From: Planctomycetota bacterium
Lineage (GTDB): Bacteria; Planctomycetota; SZUA-567; H5-PLA8
Assembly: GCA_026184295.1 (NCBI GenBank)
Contig: JAHCJK010000052.1
Span: 1-33,260 of the forward strand
Direction of reading: 5' to 3'
Length of the DNA stretch: 33,260 bases
In this document: in pieces, positions 25,794-33,260 of the stretch
How positions within the stretch are numbered: position 1 is the first letter of the stretch
How the letters are laid out: each line of letters starts with the position of its first letter
Position numbers and translations under genes: made by a program
The notes under the pieces: model-generated
The model's database searches: none
What the model saw: only the letters and a program-made list of their open reading frames with translations
What the model was told of the DNA's origin: nothing

Positions 25794-27047
25794 CTAAAGC
25801 GGATACACGCGCGAATAGACCGCCTTCAGGTAGCGGCCTTCGGGCATGCGCACGGCCCAGGGGTGGTCGCCCGGCGCGCCGGAGACCTGGAAGATCTGGA
25901 GTTCCTTGCGCGCTTCGGCCGCGGCGGCGCGCAGCGCGGAGATGAATTCCTCCTCGCTCACCAGGCCCGTGCACGAACACGATAGCAGCACGCCGCCGGG
26001 CTGGAGGCAGTGCATGCCCAGGCGGTTCATGTCGGCGTAGGCGTCGAGCGCCTTCGGGATTTCGTGGCGCGAGATCGCGAGCTTGGCGGGGTCGAGGATC
26101 ACGCGCGAGAAGGCCCGGCCGGCGGTCCGGTATTCGCGCAGCACGTCGAAGACGTTGCCGTGCGTGCAGGTCATCGTGTCTTTCGAAATCTTGTTCAGGT
26201 CGCGGTTCTTTTTGGCGATGGCGACGACGTTCTCGTCCAGATCGACCGACTGCACGGCCTTCGCGCCGCCCAGCGCGGCGCTGACGCCGAAGCCGCCGGT
26301 GTAGCTGAAGCCGTCGAAGACGTCTTCGCCGCCGCAGAGCCCCGCGATGCGCGCGCGGTTCTCGCGCTGATCGACGAAGAAGCCGGTCTTGTGCCCGCGG
26401 CGCAGATCGACGTGGAACTTCTTGCCGCCTTCGGTGATGACGAGGTCGCGCGATTTTTCGCTCGGCGGCGGCCCGTCCATCTTCACGCCTTCCAGCTTCT
26501 CGTTGCGGTGGTCGGCGCGCACGACGATCTCGGCCTTCGGGAAGCACTTCTGCAGCGCGGCGGTGACCCAGTCGAGGTAGCGGTGCATGCCGGCGCTGAA
26601 GAGTTCCAGCACCAGGCAGTCGGCGTAGCGGTCGGCGACGAGGCCCGAAAGGCCGTCGCCTTCGCTGTGGACCACGCGGTAGGCGTCGTTGTCCTTGTTC
26701 AGCTTCAGGACGTCGTGGCGCAGGCCGACGGCGCGTTCGATGGCTTTGCGGAACCAGCCTTCGCTGACGCGGTCTTCGAATTCCTGCGTGAGCAGGCGCA
26801 GCGCGATCTCGGAGTTGGCGTTGTAGAACCCGCGGCCGACAAAGGCGCCGTCGCGGCTGTAGGCTTCGACGAGTTCGCCGGGCGCGATCTCGTCGTAGGG
26901 CCCGGCCAGCATGCGGCGGTAGACCCACGGGTGGTTGCCGTGGCGGGCGCTGCGCAGTTCCACGCGCGGGAGGCGCCCGGTGCGGCGCGCGTCCTGCTGC
27001 TTCTGCCAGGCCTGGAGTTCTTTCTCTTGGCGTTTGCGAGTGGTCAT
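25794..27047 (-). CDS. rlmI: class I SAM-dependent rRNA methyltransferase, RlmI-like
   Basis: This is a 417-residue cytosolic enzyme of the RlmI family, which makes 5-methylcytosine at 23S rRNA position 1962 in E. coli. A charged N-terminal extension precedes a PUA-type RNA-binding domain (LRSARHGNHPWVYRRMLAGP to GFYNANSEIALRLL), then a linker and a Rossmann methyltransferase domain. The domain has KTGFFVDQRENR, FDGFSYTGGFGVSAALGGAK (SAM motif I), and LSCSCTGLVSEEEF with the conserved cysteines. The expected DPPK motif reads DPAK, a small deviation near the catalytic loop. Specificity for C1962 is inferred from the family. It lies tail-to-tail with moxR and 18 bases after the EamA gene on the same strand, so it may share that transcript. 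Confidence 0.88.
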   Translation of the reverse strand: MTTRKRQEKELQAWQKQQDARRTGRLPRVELRSARHGNHPWVYRRMLAGPYDEIAPGELVEAYSRDGAFVGRGFYNANSEIALRLLTQEFEDRVSEGWFRKAIERAVGLRHDVLKLNKDNDAYRVVHSEGDGLSGLVADRYADCLVLELFSAGMHRYLDWVTAALQKCFPKAEIVVRADHRNEKLEGVKMDGPPPSEKSRDLVITEGGKKFHVDLRRGHKTGFFVDQRENRARIAGLCGGEDVFDGFSYTGGFGVSAALGGAKAVQSVDLDENVVAIAKKNRDLNKISKDTMTCTHGNVFDVLREYRTAGRAFSRVILDPAKLAISRHEIPKALDAYADMNRLGMHCLQPGGVLLSCSCTGLVSEEEFISALRAAAAEARKELQIFQVSGAPGDHPWAVRMPEGRYLKAVYSRVYPL

Positions 27048-27065
27048 GGGGCGCGGAGTATAGCT

Positions 27066-28064
27066 CTATTTGCCCGCGGCGCTATCGGGTTTGGCGGAAT
27101 GCTCCGCGGGCGCCGTGATCGCCGCCGCGGGCGCGACGGGCCTTTTCGGGGCCTGCCGTCCTACCAGCAGACCGACGCCGGCGACGGCGACGACCGCGCC
27201 GAGCACCGCGCGGACGGTGAAGCGCTCCTTATACAGGTACACGGAGAAGGGGATGATGATGATGGGCGTCGTGGCCATCAGCGTCGCGGCCACGCCCATC
27301 GTGTGCGCGTGCGTGCCGGCGTAGAGCATCAGCGAGACGCCGATGAACGGTCCGGCCAGCGCGCCCAGAGTCGAATGCAGGACGCCGGGGCCATCCTTCA
27401 GCGAGGCGAAGAACTTCGGCCACCAGCGCGTGAAGACGAAGAGCAGCGCGAAGCCGGCCATGCCGGCGATGACGCGGATCTGCGCGGCGGCGAAGGAGTC
27501 GTAGCCCTGCGCGCCGGGCTTGCTGAGCACCAGGCCGACCGCCTGGCCGACCGCGCCGAGGAGCGCCAGGACCAGGCCCCAGGCGTAGCCGGCGGGGCGT
27601 TCGAGCCCCGGTTCGCCGCGGCGTTCGCTGACGACGAGCGCCACGCCGGCCATGGTGACGAGCATGCCGAGCCATTCGCCCGCGTCCATGCGGTCGCCCA
27701 GGATCGCCCAACTGCTCAGCGCGGCGATGGGCGGCCAGAGCGTCATCGTCAGGAGCGAGAGGCGCGGGCCGATGATCAGGTAGGCGCGGAAGAGGCACAG
27801 GTCGCCGAAGACGAACCCGACCGCGCCCGAGGCCAGCAGCCATTTCCAGCGTTCGGGCGGGGCGTCGGTGGGCAGCGGCAGGCCGCGCACGAGCGCCCCG
27901 TAGGCGACGTACATGCCGAAGGCCGCGACCAGGCGCAGCAGGTTCATGGACATCGAACCGATGCGCTTTCCGGCTTCGGTGAAGAAGACGGCGCTCAGCG
28001 TCCAGCAGAACGCCGTCGCGAGCGCCGCGATCTCTCCGGAGTAGGCTCCGACGGCCGCGTCCAT
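27066..28064 (-). CDS. EamA/DMT-family transporter
   Basis: This 332-residue inner-membrane protein has about ten predicted helices in two EamA repeats. The first repeat runs from [20 protein letters not shown] to [13 protein letters not shown], and the second from [20 protein letters not shown] to [14 protein letters not shown]. EamA proteins move metabolites, often amino acids or nucleotide-derived compounds, out of or into the cell; the substrate cannot be predicted. A polar Ala/Pro-rich tail of about 30 residues ends it. The start is one base after the stop of the upstream TIM-barrel gene, so co-transcription is likely. rlmI follows 18 bases downstream. Confidence 0.88.
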   Translation of the reverse strand: MDAAVGAYSGEIAALATAFCWTLSAVFFTEAGKRIGSMSMNLLRLVAAFGMYVAYGALVRGLPLPTDAPPERWKWLLASGAVGFVFGDLCLFRAYLIIGPRLSLLTMTLWPPIAALSSWAILGDRMDAGEWLGMLVTMAGVALVVSERRGEPGLERPAGYAWGLVLALLGAVGQAVGLVLSKPGAQGYDSFAAAQIRVIAGMAGFALLFVFTRWWPKFFASLKDGPGVLHSTLGALAGPFIGVSLMLYAGTHAHTMGVAATLMATTPIIIIPFSVYLYKERFTVRAVLGAVVAVAGVGLLVGRQAPKRPVAPAAAITAPAEHSAKPDSAAGK

Positions 28065-28065
28065 C

Positions 28066-28950
28066 CTAGACCGGGTTGGGAACGAACTCGCCGCCGCGGC
28101 AGTGCTTCAGGTAATGCATGCCGTGGACCTGACCGGTCATCTCCAGGTCGCCGCGGTAGACGGGGTCGTGCCAGCCTTCGATGTCGATCGCGCCCTTGTA
28201 GCCGCCCTGGCGCAGGATCGAGATCACGTCGGTCCAGTTGGTGTCGCCGAAGCCCGGCGTGCGGTGGTGGACGTACGGCTTGCCGCCGCGCAGGCCCTGG
28301 GTCTTGATCGCGTCCCAGTTCACGGTCGCGTCCTTGCCGTGCAGGTGGTGGATCTTCTTCACCCACTTGCGCAACTGCGGCAGCGGGTCGATGAGGCTGA
28401 CCATCTGGTGGCAGGGTTCCCACTCGAGGCCGATCGCGTCGCTGGGCACTTCGTGGAACATCATCTCCCAGGCCGCCGGCGCGTGGGCGATGTTCCAGTC
28501 GCCGCGGTTCCAGTCGCCGCCCATGTCGCAGTTTTCGAAGGCCAGCTTCACGCCCTTGCTCTCGGCGCGCTTGGCCAGCGGCCCGAAGACCTTCTTGAAG
28601 GCCTTCATCGATTCGGGGATCGGCTTGTCCACGATGCGCCCGGCGAAGCCGCAGACCACGTTGCAGCCGAAGCTTTCCGCCGCGTCGATCAGGCGCGCCC
28701 AATCCCTGGCGGTCTTGGGGTCCACCAGCGGGTTGCCGTAGACGCCGACGGAGCTGATCACGGCGGTGCGGCCGGTCTCGTCGAGCGTCTGCTTCACGTC
28801 GGCCGCGAGTTTCTTCAGATCGACGTCGATGTGCTTCCAGAAGGTCAGTTCGAAGCTTTCGAAGCCGTGCGGAATGATCTGGCGCAGGTAATTCCCGCCC
28901 TTGTTGCCCGGCGCGAGCGTGCCGATGCGAATGTCCGTGTGGCCGTCCAT
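28066..28950 (-). CDS. sugar phosphate isomerase/epimerase-like TIM-barrel protein
   Basis: This 294-residue cytosolic protein is of the xylose-isomerase-like (AP endonuclease 2 fold) superfamily. The barrel strands show FESFELTFW, SSVGVYGNP, NVVCGFAGR, KLAFENCDMGGDW (a metal-binding Glu), IGLEWEPCHQM, KKIHHLHGKDA and GAIDIEGWHDP (another metal-binding acid and His). These sites fit the divalent-metal centre of the family. The substrate is unknown; many relatives act on sugars or inositols. The start ATG is set by AGGGAG about six to seven bases upstream. It leads a tight minus-strand unit with the EamA transporter one base downstream, so a catabolic or salvage pair is plausible but unproven. 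Confidence 0.85.
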   Translation of the reverse strand: MDGHTDIRIGTLAPGNKGGNYLRQIIPHGFESFELTFWKHIDVDLKKLAADVKQTLDETGRTAVISSVGVYGNPLVDPKTARDWARLIDAAESFGCNVVCGFAGRIVDKPIPESMKAFKKVFGPLAKRAESKGVKLAFENCDMGGDWNRGDWNIAHAPAAWEMMFHEVPSDAIGLEWEPCHQMVSLIDPLPQLRKWVKKIHHLHGKDATVNWDAIKTQGLRGGKPYVHHRTPGFGDTNWTDVISILRQGGYKGAIDIEGWHDPVYRGDLEMTGQVHGMHYLKHCRGGEFVPNPV

Positions 28951-29010
28951 GAAGGTTCTCCCTTAAGGCGCTTGTTGGTGGTGGAATGCCGCGATTGGAG
29001 GTGGACTTTA

Positions 29011-29045
29011 ATTGACGACGGACGATTGACAATGGACGATTGGCG
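29011..29045. repeat. 7-bp-period tract (ATTGACG/ATGGACG)
   Basis: Five 7-base words follow one another: ATTGACG, ACGGACG, ATTGACA, ATGGACG, ATTGGCG. It lies between the TIM-barrel gene start and the end of the S41 protease gene and is one of several short-period tracts in the window. Confidence 0.7.
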
Positions 29046-29090
29046 CGCGAAGCCTGCCCGGCCGCGGCATCCGGCCAGGGTTTGGCGGGG

Positions 29091-31598
29091 CTACTTGGCC
29101 TGTCCGTCCTGCGGCAGCATGGCGCCGGCGGGGTGTTCTTCCTTCTTCTCGAACTTCGCGGGGAGTTCCTTGTACGCGGCGATGGTGGCCGGGTCCACGT
29201 TCAGCTTTTTCAGGGTCTCGTAGACGCCGCGCTGGAGGACCTCGTCGGTCTCCAGGTCGCAGGCGAATTCGTGCTTCTGTTCGTCCTGCGTCATGCGGCG
29301 GAGGATGCGGCGGACTTCGCCGCGCACGTCGTCCCGGTCCACGCGCGGATCGATGCCCTTATAGAGGTCCTCGAAGCCCGGGTAGAGATCGGTCTTGCGC
29401 TGGTCGTCCCTGGCCAGCTTCATCGCCAGTTCCTTGTCGGCTTCCCAAAGCTTCTGGGCGAAGTCCTCGAAGAGGTGCTTCGCGGCGTACTCCTGCAGCT
29501 TGCGGTAGGTCCAGTCGTCGCTGTCTTCCAGGGCGGCCTTGAGGTCCGGTTCGATGCCCAGGCCGTGGATGCAGCGCCCGCTCGGCAGGTAGTACTTGGC
29601 GATGGTGAGGCGCAGTTGCGTCTGGCTGTTGGTCGCGCGGAGCGGAATGATCTGCTGCACCGAGCCCTTGCCGTAGGTCTTTTCGCCGATCAGGATGGAG
29701 CGTTTGTGGTCCTGCAGCGCGCCGGCGACGATCTCGCTGGCCGAGGCCGAGCCCGAATTGACGAGCGTGACCATGGGCAGCTTCTCGTCCTCGTCGCCGC
29801 CGGTGGAGAAGAACTCCTTGCGCGGCGAGAATTCCTTCTGCCCTTCGGAGTAGACGATCAGGCGGTTGCCCGCCAGGAAACGGTCGGCGATCTCCACGCC
29901 CGTGCGCAGCAGCCCGCCGGGGTTGTTGCGCAGGTCGAAGACCAGCGCCCTGGCCTTCCGTTTGACGACCAGTTCTTCGAGCGCCTCCTCCACTTCCTCG
30001 GTGCTGCGTTCGCCGAAGCGCGTCAGGCGCAGGTAGCCGATGCCGCCGTCGAGCATCGCGTAGTAGACGCTGTCCACCTTGATCGTGTCGCGGACGATCG
30101 TGACGTCCATGGGCTTGGCGAAGCCGCGGCGGTAGAACTTCACCTTCACCGGCGTGCCGGGCGGGCCTTTCAGTTTCGTGATCACGCGGCCCATGCCGCC
30201 CTTGTCCATCATGTCGTCGGTCTTCTCGCCGTCCACTTCCAGGATCGCGTCCATCGACTTGAGGCCGGCTTTGTCGGCGGGCGAGTTGTAGATGGGGCTG
30301 ATGACGGTGAAGACGCGGTCGCGCACGCCCACGTACGCGCCGATGCCGCCGTAATCCTGCCGCAGCATCTCCTGCGTGGACTGCACTTCGTCGCGGTCGA
30401 GGTACTGGCTGAAGGGATCGAGGCTGTCCACGAGGCCCTTGCTGGCGTTCTCGAAGAGCCGGTCGAGGTTGGTGCGGTCTTCGTAGAGCACCAGCGCGCC
30501 TTCCTCTTCTTTCACGGTGAAGAGGTGCATCTCGTCGTCGGAGATCATCCACTGGCCGGGCTTGGGCTCGGTCAGGGCGGCGTCGTCGGCGAGCATGATG
30601 TTCTTGGCCTTCAGGGCCGCGCGGACTTTTTCGCCCACGGCGCCGGCCTTCAGGTCTTCCTTGGCGACGTTCTCGAGCGGGAAGAGCTTGCGCTCCTGGT
30701 CGGGGTACGCGCGGCGGATGTACGTAAGGACCTCGCGCATCAGCAGTTCGCCGCGGCGCATCTTGGGGTCGCTGGAGCGCCCGCTGCCGGCTTCTTCGAC
30801 GCCGCGGTAGAGCACCAGGGCGCGCTGGCCGCGGGCGGTCGGTTCGAGCGCCAGCGTGACCACGGCGACGAAGACGTCGCGAAAGAGCTGTTCGTCGGTG
30901 CGCCCGGCCCAGTCGTCCTTGGAGCGCAGGTAGCCCATCTCGGCCAGCGTGAGCGCGGCCTCGTCGCGCACGGACTTTTCAGGCGCGGCGCGCATCAGCG
31001 TGGCCAGTTCCTGCTTGCCTTCGCCGCGCCCGCCGATCTGCCAGAGCGTGCGCGAGATCGCGATGCGGGTGAAGGCGTCTTTCTCCTGCGTGAGCGCGTC
31101 CTTGAGCGCGTCGCCGGTGTCCTTGTCTTCGGAGAGGATGGGGGCGAGGTAGATGCTGTTCGCGGCCAGGCGGCGGATTTCGGCCGAGGCGCCGTGCTTG
31201 AGCATGTCCAGCAGGACCGGCTTGGCGCGTTCGAGGGCGTTCAACTGGCAGAGCGCGCGGGCGCAGCCGAGGCGCAGCTTCTCGTTGGGGCTGGCCAGTT
31301 CCGCCTCGAGCCGTTCGGTGACCTTGGCCCCGTAGGACTTGGCCAGCCGCACCAGCCGGCCGACCGGCTCCCAGATCTCTTCGCCTTCGCCGTCCTTGAC
31401 CTGCCGCAGCAGTTGGCTGGCCAGTTCGTCCACCGGGAGCTGCTCCGGCACCGCCTCGGGGACTTCCGGCGCGACCGGTTCAACCTCTTCGGCTGCGAGC
31501 GCGCCCGGCCGGGCCGCAAGGGCCAGGATCAGGATGGAGAAGACGCTTGGAGCCAAGCGGGCGGGGCGGGGCGGGGAAGTTCGCGGCGGCAATCGCAT
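29091..31598 (-). CDS. S41-family C-terminal processing protease with N-terminal helical repeats
   Basis: This 835-residue exported serine protease is related to CtpA/Prc tail-specific proteases, which trim or degrade periplasmic proteins from the C-terminus. A signal peptide (SVFSILILALAARPGALA, residues about 18-37) is followed by HEAT-like helical repeats (about 70-260; for example KLRLGCARALCQLNALERAK, EIRRLAANSIYLAPIL). Next comes a Prc/CtpA helical domain, then a PDZ domain (GGIGAYVGVRDRVFTVISPI with YNSPADKAGLKSMDAILEVD). The S41 core has the catalytic Ser in NSGSASASEIVAG (about 615) and Lys in GEKTYGKGSVQ (about 641), the usual spacing. A charged C-terminal helical part follows. I chose the ATG at 31598, where the signal peptide begins; the open frame runs further upstream. 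It is longer than typical CtpA (about 450). Confidence 0.9.
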   Translation of the reverse strand: MRLPPRTSPPRPARLAPSVFSILILALAARPGALAAEEVEPVAPEVPEAVPEQLPVDELASQLLRQVKDGEGEEIWEPVGRLVRLAKSYGAKVTERLEAELASPNEKLRLGCARALCQLNALERAKPVLLDMLKHGASAEIRRLAANSIYLAPILSEDKDTGDALKDALTQEKDAFTRIAISRTLWQIGGRGEGKQELATLMRAAPEKSVRDEAALTLAEMGYLRSKDDWAGRTDEQLFRDVFVAVVTLALEPTARGQRALVLYRGVEEAGSGRSSDPKMRRGELLMREVLTYIRRAYPDQERKLFPLENVAKEDLKAGAVGEKVRAALKAKNIMLADDAALTEPKPGQWMISDDEMHLFTVKEEEGALVLYEDRTNLDRLFENASKGLVDSLDPFSQYLDRDEVQSTQEMLRQDYGGIGAYVGVRDRVFTVISPIYNSPADKAGLKSMDAILEVDGEKTDDMMDKGGMGRVITKLKGPPGTPVKVKFYRRGFAKPMDVTIVRDTIKVDSVYYAMLDGGIGYLRLTRFGERSTEEVEEALEELVVKRKARALVFDLRNNPGGLLRTGVEIADRFLAGNRLIVYSEGQKEFSPRKEFFSTGGDEDEKLPMVTLVNSGSASASEIVAGALQDHKRSILIGEKTYGKGSVQQIIPLRATNSQTQLRLTIAKYYLPSGRCIHGLGIEPDLKAALEDSDDWTYRKLQEYAAKHLFEDFAQKLWEADKELAMKLARDDQRKTDLYPGFEDLYKGIDPRVDRDDVRGEVRRILRRMTQDEQKHEFACDLETDEVLQRGVYETLKKLNVDPATIAAYKELPAKFEKKEEHPAGAMLPQDGQAK

Positions 31599-31706
31599 AA
31601 AGGTGTCGGCACCCCCACCTTGGTCCGGCCTATGGTATCGAGCCCCGCGGCGGGTCGCAACGCACAGCTTTGAAATCTGCCCAGTCGGCTCGCGATCCAA
31701 CAGATT

Positions 31707-31716
31707 GCACGCGTGC
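31707..31716. promoter_or_regulatory. palindrome GCACGCGTGC upstream of the S41 protease gene
   Basis: This perfect 10-bp palindrome lies in the region between the GntR-LacI regulator and the protease gene, in the context TTGCACGCGTGCTT. A second copy with the same following TT occurs at 33064-33073, on the other side of the regulator gene. It is a candidate operator only. Confidence 0.3.
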
Positions 31717-31799
31717 TTTTTGAGCAAATCCCGCCCACTCAAGGTATGGACGCACTCAGGCAGGCGCTTCTTGCACAAAAGATGCCAGCGAACCGAAGC

Positions 31800-32942
31800 T
31801 TATGCGGAGTTTCGCCCGCACGATTCCCGCTCGATCATCTTGACCGGGATCACGTGGCGCTGCGGCATCGGGTCGGCGCCTTCGCGCAGGGCCTTCAGGC
31901 GGCGGAACGCCCAGCGGCCCATCTCGGAAACATCCGCGATGAAGGTCGTCAGCGACGGGCGCATCAGCGGGCCGGCCTCGCTGCCGCCAAAGCCGATAAA
32001 GCTGAAATCGCCGGGCACCGAGGCGCCGGCTTCGAGCGCCGTGCGCATCATGTACATCGCGATGTCGTCGGTGGCGCAGAAGATGCCCGTCGGGCGCCGA
32101 TCCGGCGGCAGGGACAGGATCGCCTTCATGTGTTCGGGCGCGCCCGGCCAGCCGCGGCCCGGGAGCTGCAGGAAGAGCCTGTCGAGTTCCTCGGCCGAGA
32201 GCCCGCTCGAGGCCATCGCGTCTTCCCAGCCGCGGCGGCGTTCCTGCCAGGCGGAATCGACGAACTGCTTCTTCGAGGCGGGCGGTTCGCCGACGTGGGC
32301 GATGCGCTTGTGGCCGAGCTTCTGGAGGTACTGCGTGGCCTGCTTGCCGGCGCCGTAGTTGTCCTGCACGGCGTGGTCCACCGCGACGCGCTGCGGGTCG
32401 AAGTCGATGACCACCAGCGGCACGGGCGAGGCCTTTTTGGCCTTGGCGATGTACTCTTCGTCGAAGACTTCCAGCAGCACCAGCCCCGAGAAGCGTTCGA
32501 AGTTGATCTGGTCGAGCGGCGGGCCGGGCAGGCCGCCGGACGAACGCGGCATGCCGAGCAGCGTCACGTCCACGCCGCTCTCCTCGCGCAGCCCGCGCAG
32601 AATGTTGCCGAAGAACATGTCCTTGGGCAGCCGGTCGGTCGTCGAGGAATAGAGCACGGCCACCGAGCCCGCCTGCGGCTGCCCGTTCGTCTCGGCCACG
32701 AACGTCCCGCGCCCCTGCACGCGGCGGAGCAGACCTTCGCGGACCAGGCTGGCCAGCGCCTTGTTCACGGTAAAGCGGTGGACGCCCAGCTTGCCCGCGA
32801 TCACTTCCTCGGACTCAAGCTTGTCGCCAGGCTTCAGCTCGCCCTTGGCGATCCGTTCCCGGATCATCCGCTCGATCTGTTCGTACTTCGTCACCCACTT
32901 GATGGGATCTTCGCCCAAGGCCGTTCTCCTCGCGAGTTGCAT
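31800..32942 (-). CDS. GntR-type DNA-binding / LacI-type effector-domain transcriptional regulator
   Basis: This 380-residue hybrid regulator is of the AraR type. A GntR winged helix-turn-helix (residues about 15-85; KYEQIERMIRERIAKGELKP, HRFTVNKALASLVREGLLRR, VQGRGTFV) is fused to a periplasmic-binding-protein-like sensor domain (about 90-370) of the LacI/GalR kind, with AVLYSST, GIFCATDDIAMYMM and DFSFIGFGG. Such proteins respond to sugars or small ligands and usually repress nearby genes. The ATG at 32942 has no good ribosome-binding site. A TTG at 32918 has AGGAG seven bases upstream and would give LGEDPIKWVTKYEQIE, a plausible alternative start. The target genes are unknown; the palindrome on both sides is a candidate operator. 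Confidence 0.9.
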   Translation of the reverse strand: MQLARRTALGEDPIKWVTKYEQIERMIRERIAKGELKPGDKLESEEVIAGKLGVHRFTVNKALASLVREGLLRRVQGRGTFVAETNGQPQAGSVAVLYSSTTDRLPKDMFFGNILRGLREESGVDVTLLGMPRSSGGLPGPPLDQINFERFSGLVLLEVFDEEYIAKAKKASPVPLVVIDFDPQRVAVDHAVQDNYGAGKQATQYLQKLGHKRIAHVGEPPASKKQFVDSAWQERRRGWEDAMASSGLSAEELDRLFLQLPGRGWPGAPEHMKAILSLPPDRRPTGIFCATDDIAMYMMRTALEAGASVPGDFSFIGFGGSEAGPLMRPSLTTFIADVSEMGRWAFRRLKALREGADPMPQRHVIPVKMIERESCGRNSA

Positions 32943-33063
32943 ACCGCATAGACTACATACAGCCTACCACGCGAATGTGCATGAAGTAAAACCTAGGAAG
33001 CCTCCAGGTTACTCGTTTTCGTAGGGTTCTCAACGGAAACACGAGGGCTTTGAAGGCCGCAAT

Positions 33064-33073
33064 GCACGCGTGC
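33064..33073. promoter_or_regulatory. palindrome GCACGCGTGC upstream of the glycosyltransferase gene
   Basis: This is an identical palindrome to the one at 31707-31716, in the context ATGCACGCGTGCTT. A near-inverted outer pair (GGCTTTGAAG and CTTCGAAAGCC) surrounds it. It lies 12 bases before the candidate -35 box of the downstream gene, where a regulator could act. Confidence 0.3.
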
Positions 33074-33084
33074 TTCGAAAGCCA

Positions 33085-33112
33085 TTGGACCGACGCGCGC
33101 ACCCTTTATATG
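33085..33112 (+). promoter_or_regulatory. candidate promoter for the 33123 gene
   Basis: TTGGAC (33085-33090) and TATATG (33107-33112) are separated by 16 bases. Transcription would begin near 33119, leaving about four bases before the ATG at 33123 and no Shine-Dalgarno. Confidence 0.4.
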
Positions 33113-33122
33113 TTAGCGCCCC

Positions 33123-33260
33123 ATGTCCGAAGCCTCCGATCCGCTCCTCGCCCGTCCGACGAGCGCCAAGACCCCACCTTCGATTGCGGACCTCGCGATC
33201 CTGGGGCTCAGCCTGGGGCTGCTCGTCTACGACCTGGGCGCGTACGGCCTGTACGAGCCG
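33123..33260 (+). CDS. N-terminus of a probable GT-C (ArnT/GT39-like) glycosyltransferase, truncated by the window
   Basis: Forty-six codons are visible before the window ends. A polar tail (MSEASDPLLARPTSAKTPPS) leads to the first hydrophobic helix, DLAILGLSLGLLVYDLGAYG, followed by LYEP. In ArnT-like integral membrane glycosyltransferases the first helix is followed by an acidic loop of this kind (L.EP.E), so this call is plausible but rests on very little sequence. The whole gene lies mostly outside the window. It is divergent from the regulator gene and may be one of its targets. Confidence 0.5.
   Translation, partial: MSEASDPLLARPTSAKTPPSIADLAILGLSLGLLVYDLGAYGLYEP

Noticed and set aside
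26010..28307. Long open frame antisense to the rlmI-like and EamA genes
   Set aside because: It spans two real genes and their gap, and has no recognisable protein features.
29040..31673. Long open frame antisense to the S41 protease
   Set aside because: It is a shadow frame produced by high GC; the protease frame has all catalytic motifs.

Overview
The window is a GC-rich bacterial chromosome segment (about 65% GC in a sampled stretch) with dense, mostly house-keeping content. No rRNA, tRNA or CRISPR locus was seen. A DUF6941-like protein, a MoxR/DUF58/transglutaminase cluster, a GntR-LacI hybrid regulator, an S41 protease with a helical-repeat N-terminus, and abundant short-period intergenic repeats with CCGGTGG/CCCCGGAGGGG-type hairpins suggest an uncultured member of the Planctomycetota or a neighbouring PVC lineage. 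That placement is an inference.

Layout. 1-5188: an MscS-type channel between two 8-bp-period repeat tracts; a minus-strand epimerase overlapping a DUF6941-like gene that ends in a terminator hairpin; two tandem paralogous small membrane proteins; panB. 5195-6219: an IS element with 22-bp inverted repeats, a split-frame DDE transposase and a probable target duplication. 6349-7528: a small lipoprotein and a convergent Ala/Lys/Glu-rich exported protein sharing a terminator. 7746-10570: thrS-infC, where infC has an AUU start and a frame break between its two domains, and thrS has a structured leader. 10613-11455: two lower-GC genes of immunity/YfeS type. 11481-14007: an arsenic operon in transcription order arsR, arsI-like, aquaporin, arsC, arsC, from a near-consensus promoter that leaves almost no leader. 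14062-17706: a MESH1-like HD hydrolase, then alaS, which carries an AT-rich segment with about 78 extra residues. 17707-18904: no gene; an island of opposed tandem arrays around a hairpin cluster. 18905-25755: tkt, a small unknown gene, then DUF58, transglutaminase and MoxR genes. 25794-28950: minus-strand rlmI-like, EamA transporter and TIM-barrel isomerase-like genes. 29091-33260: a minus-strand S41 protease, a GntR-LacI regulator, and the start of a probable GT-C glycosyltransferase on the plus strand.

How the genes work together. The ars genes form a self-regulated detoxification unit: sensing (ArsR), organoarsenical cleavage (ArsI-like), arsenate reduction (two ArsC) and arsenite exit by a channel rather than a visible pump. 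The MoxR/DUF58/transglutaminase trio is a recurrent envelope-associated module. thrS-infC is the usual translation pair, but without rpmI-rplT, because a strong terminator follows infC.

Most worth a second look: the compositional mosaic inside alaS, the broken or split infC, the IS whose transposase frame runs out of the element, the low-GC gene pair, the pump-less ars operon, and the intergenic repeat families.
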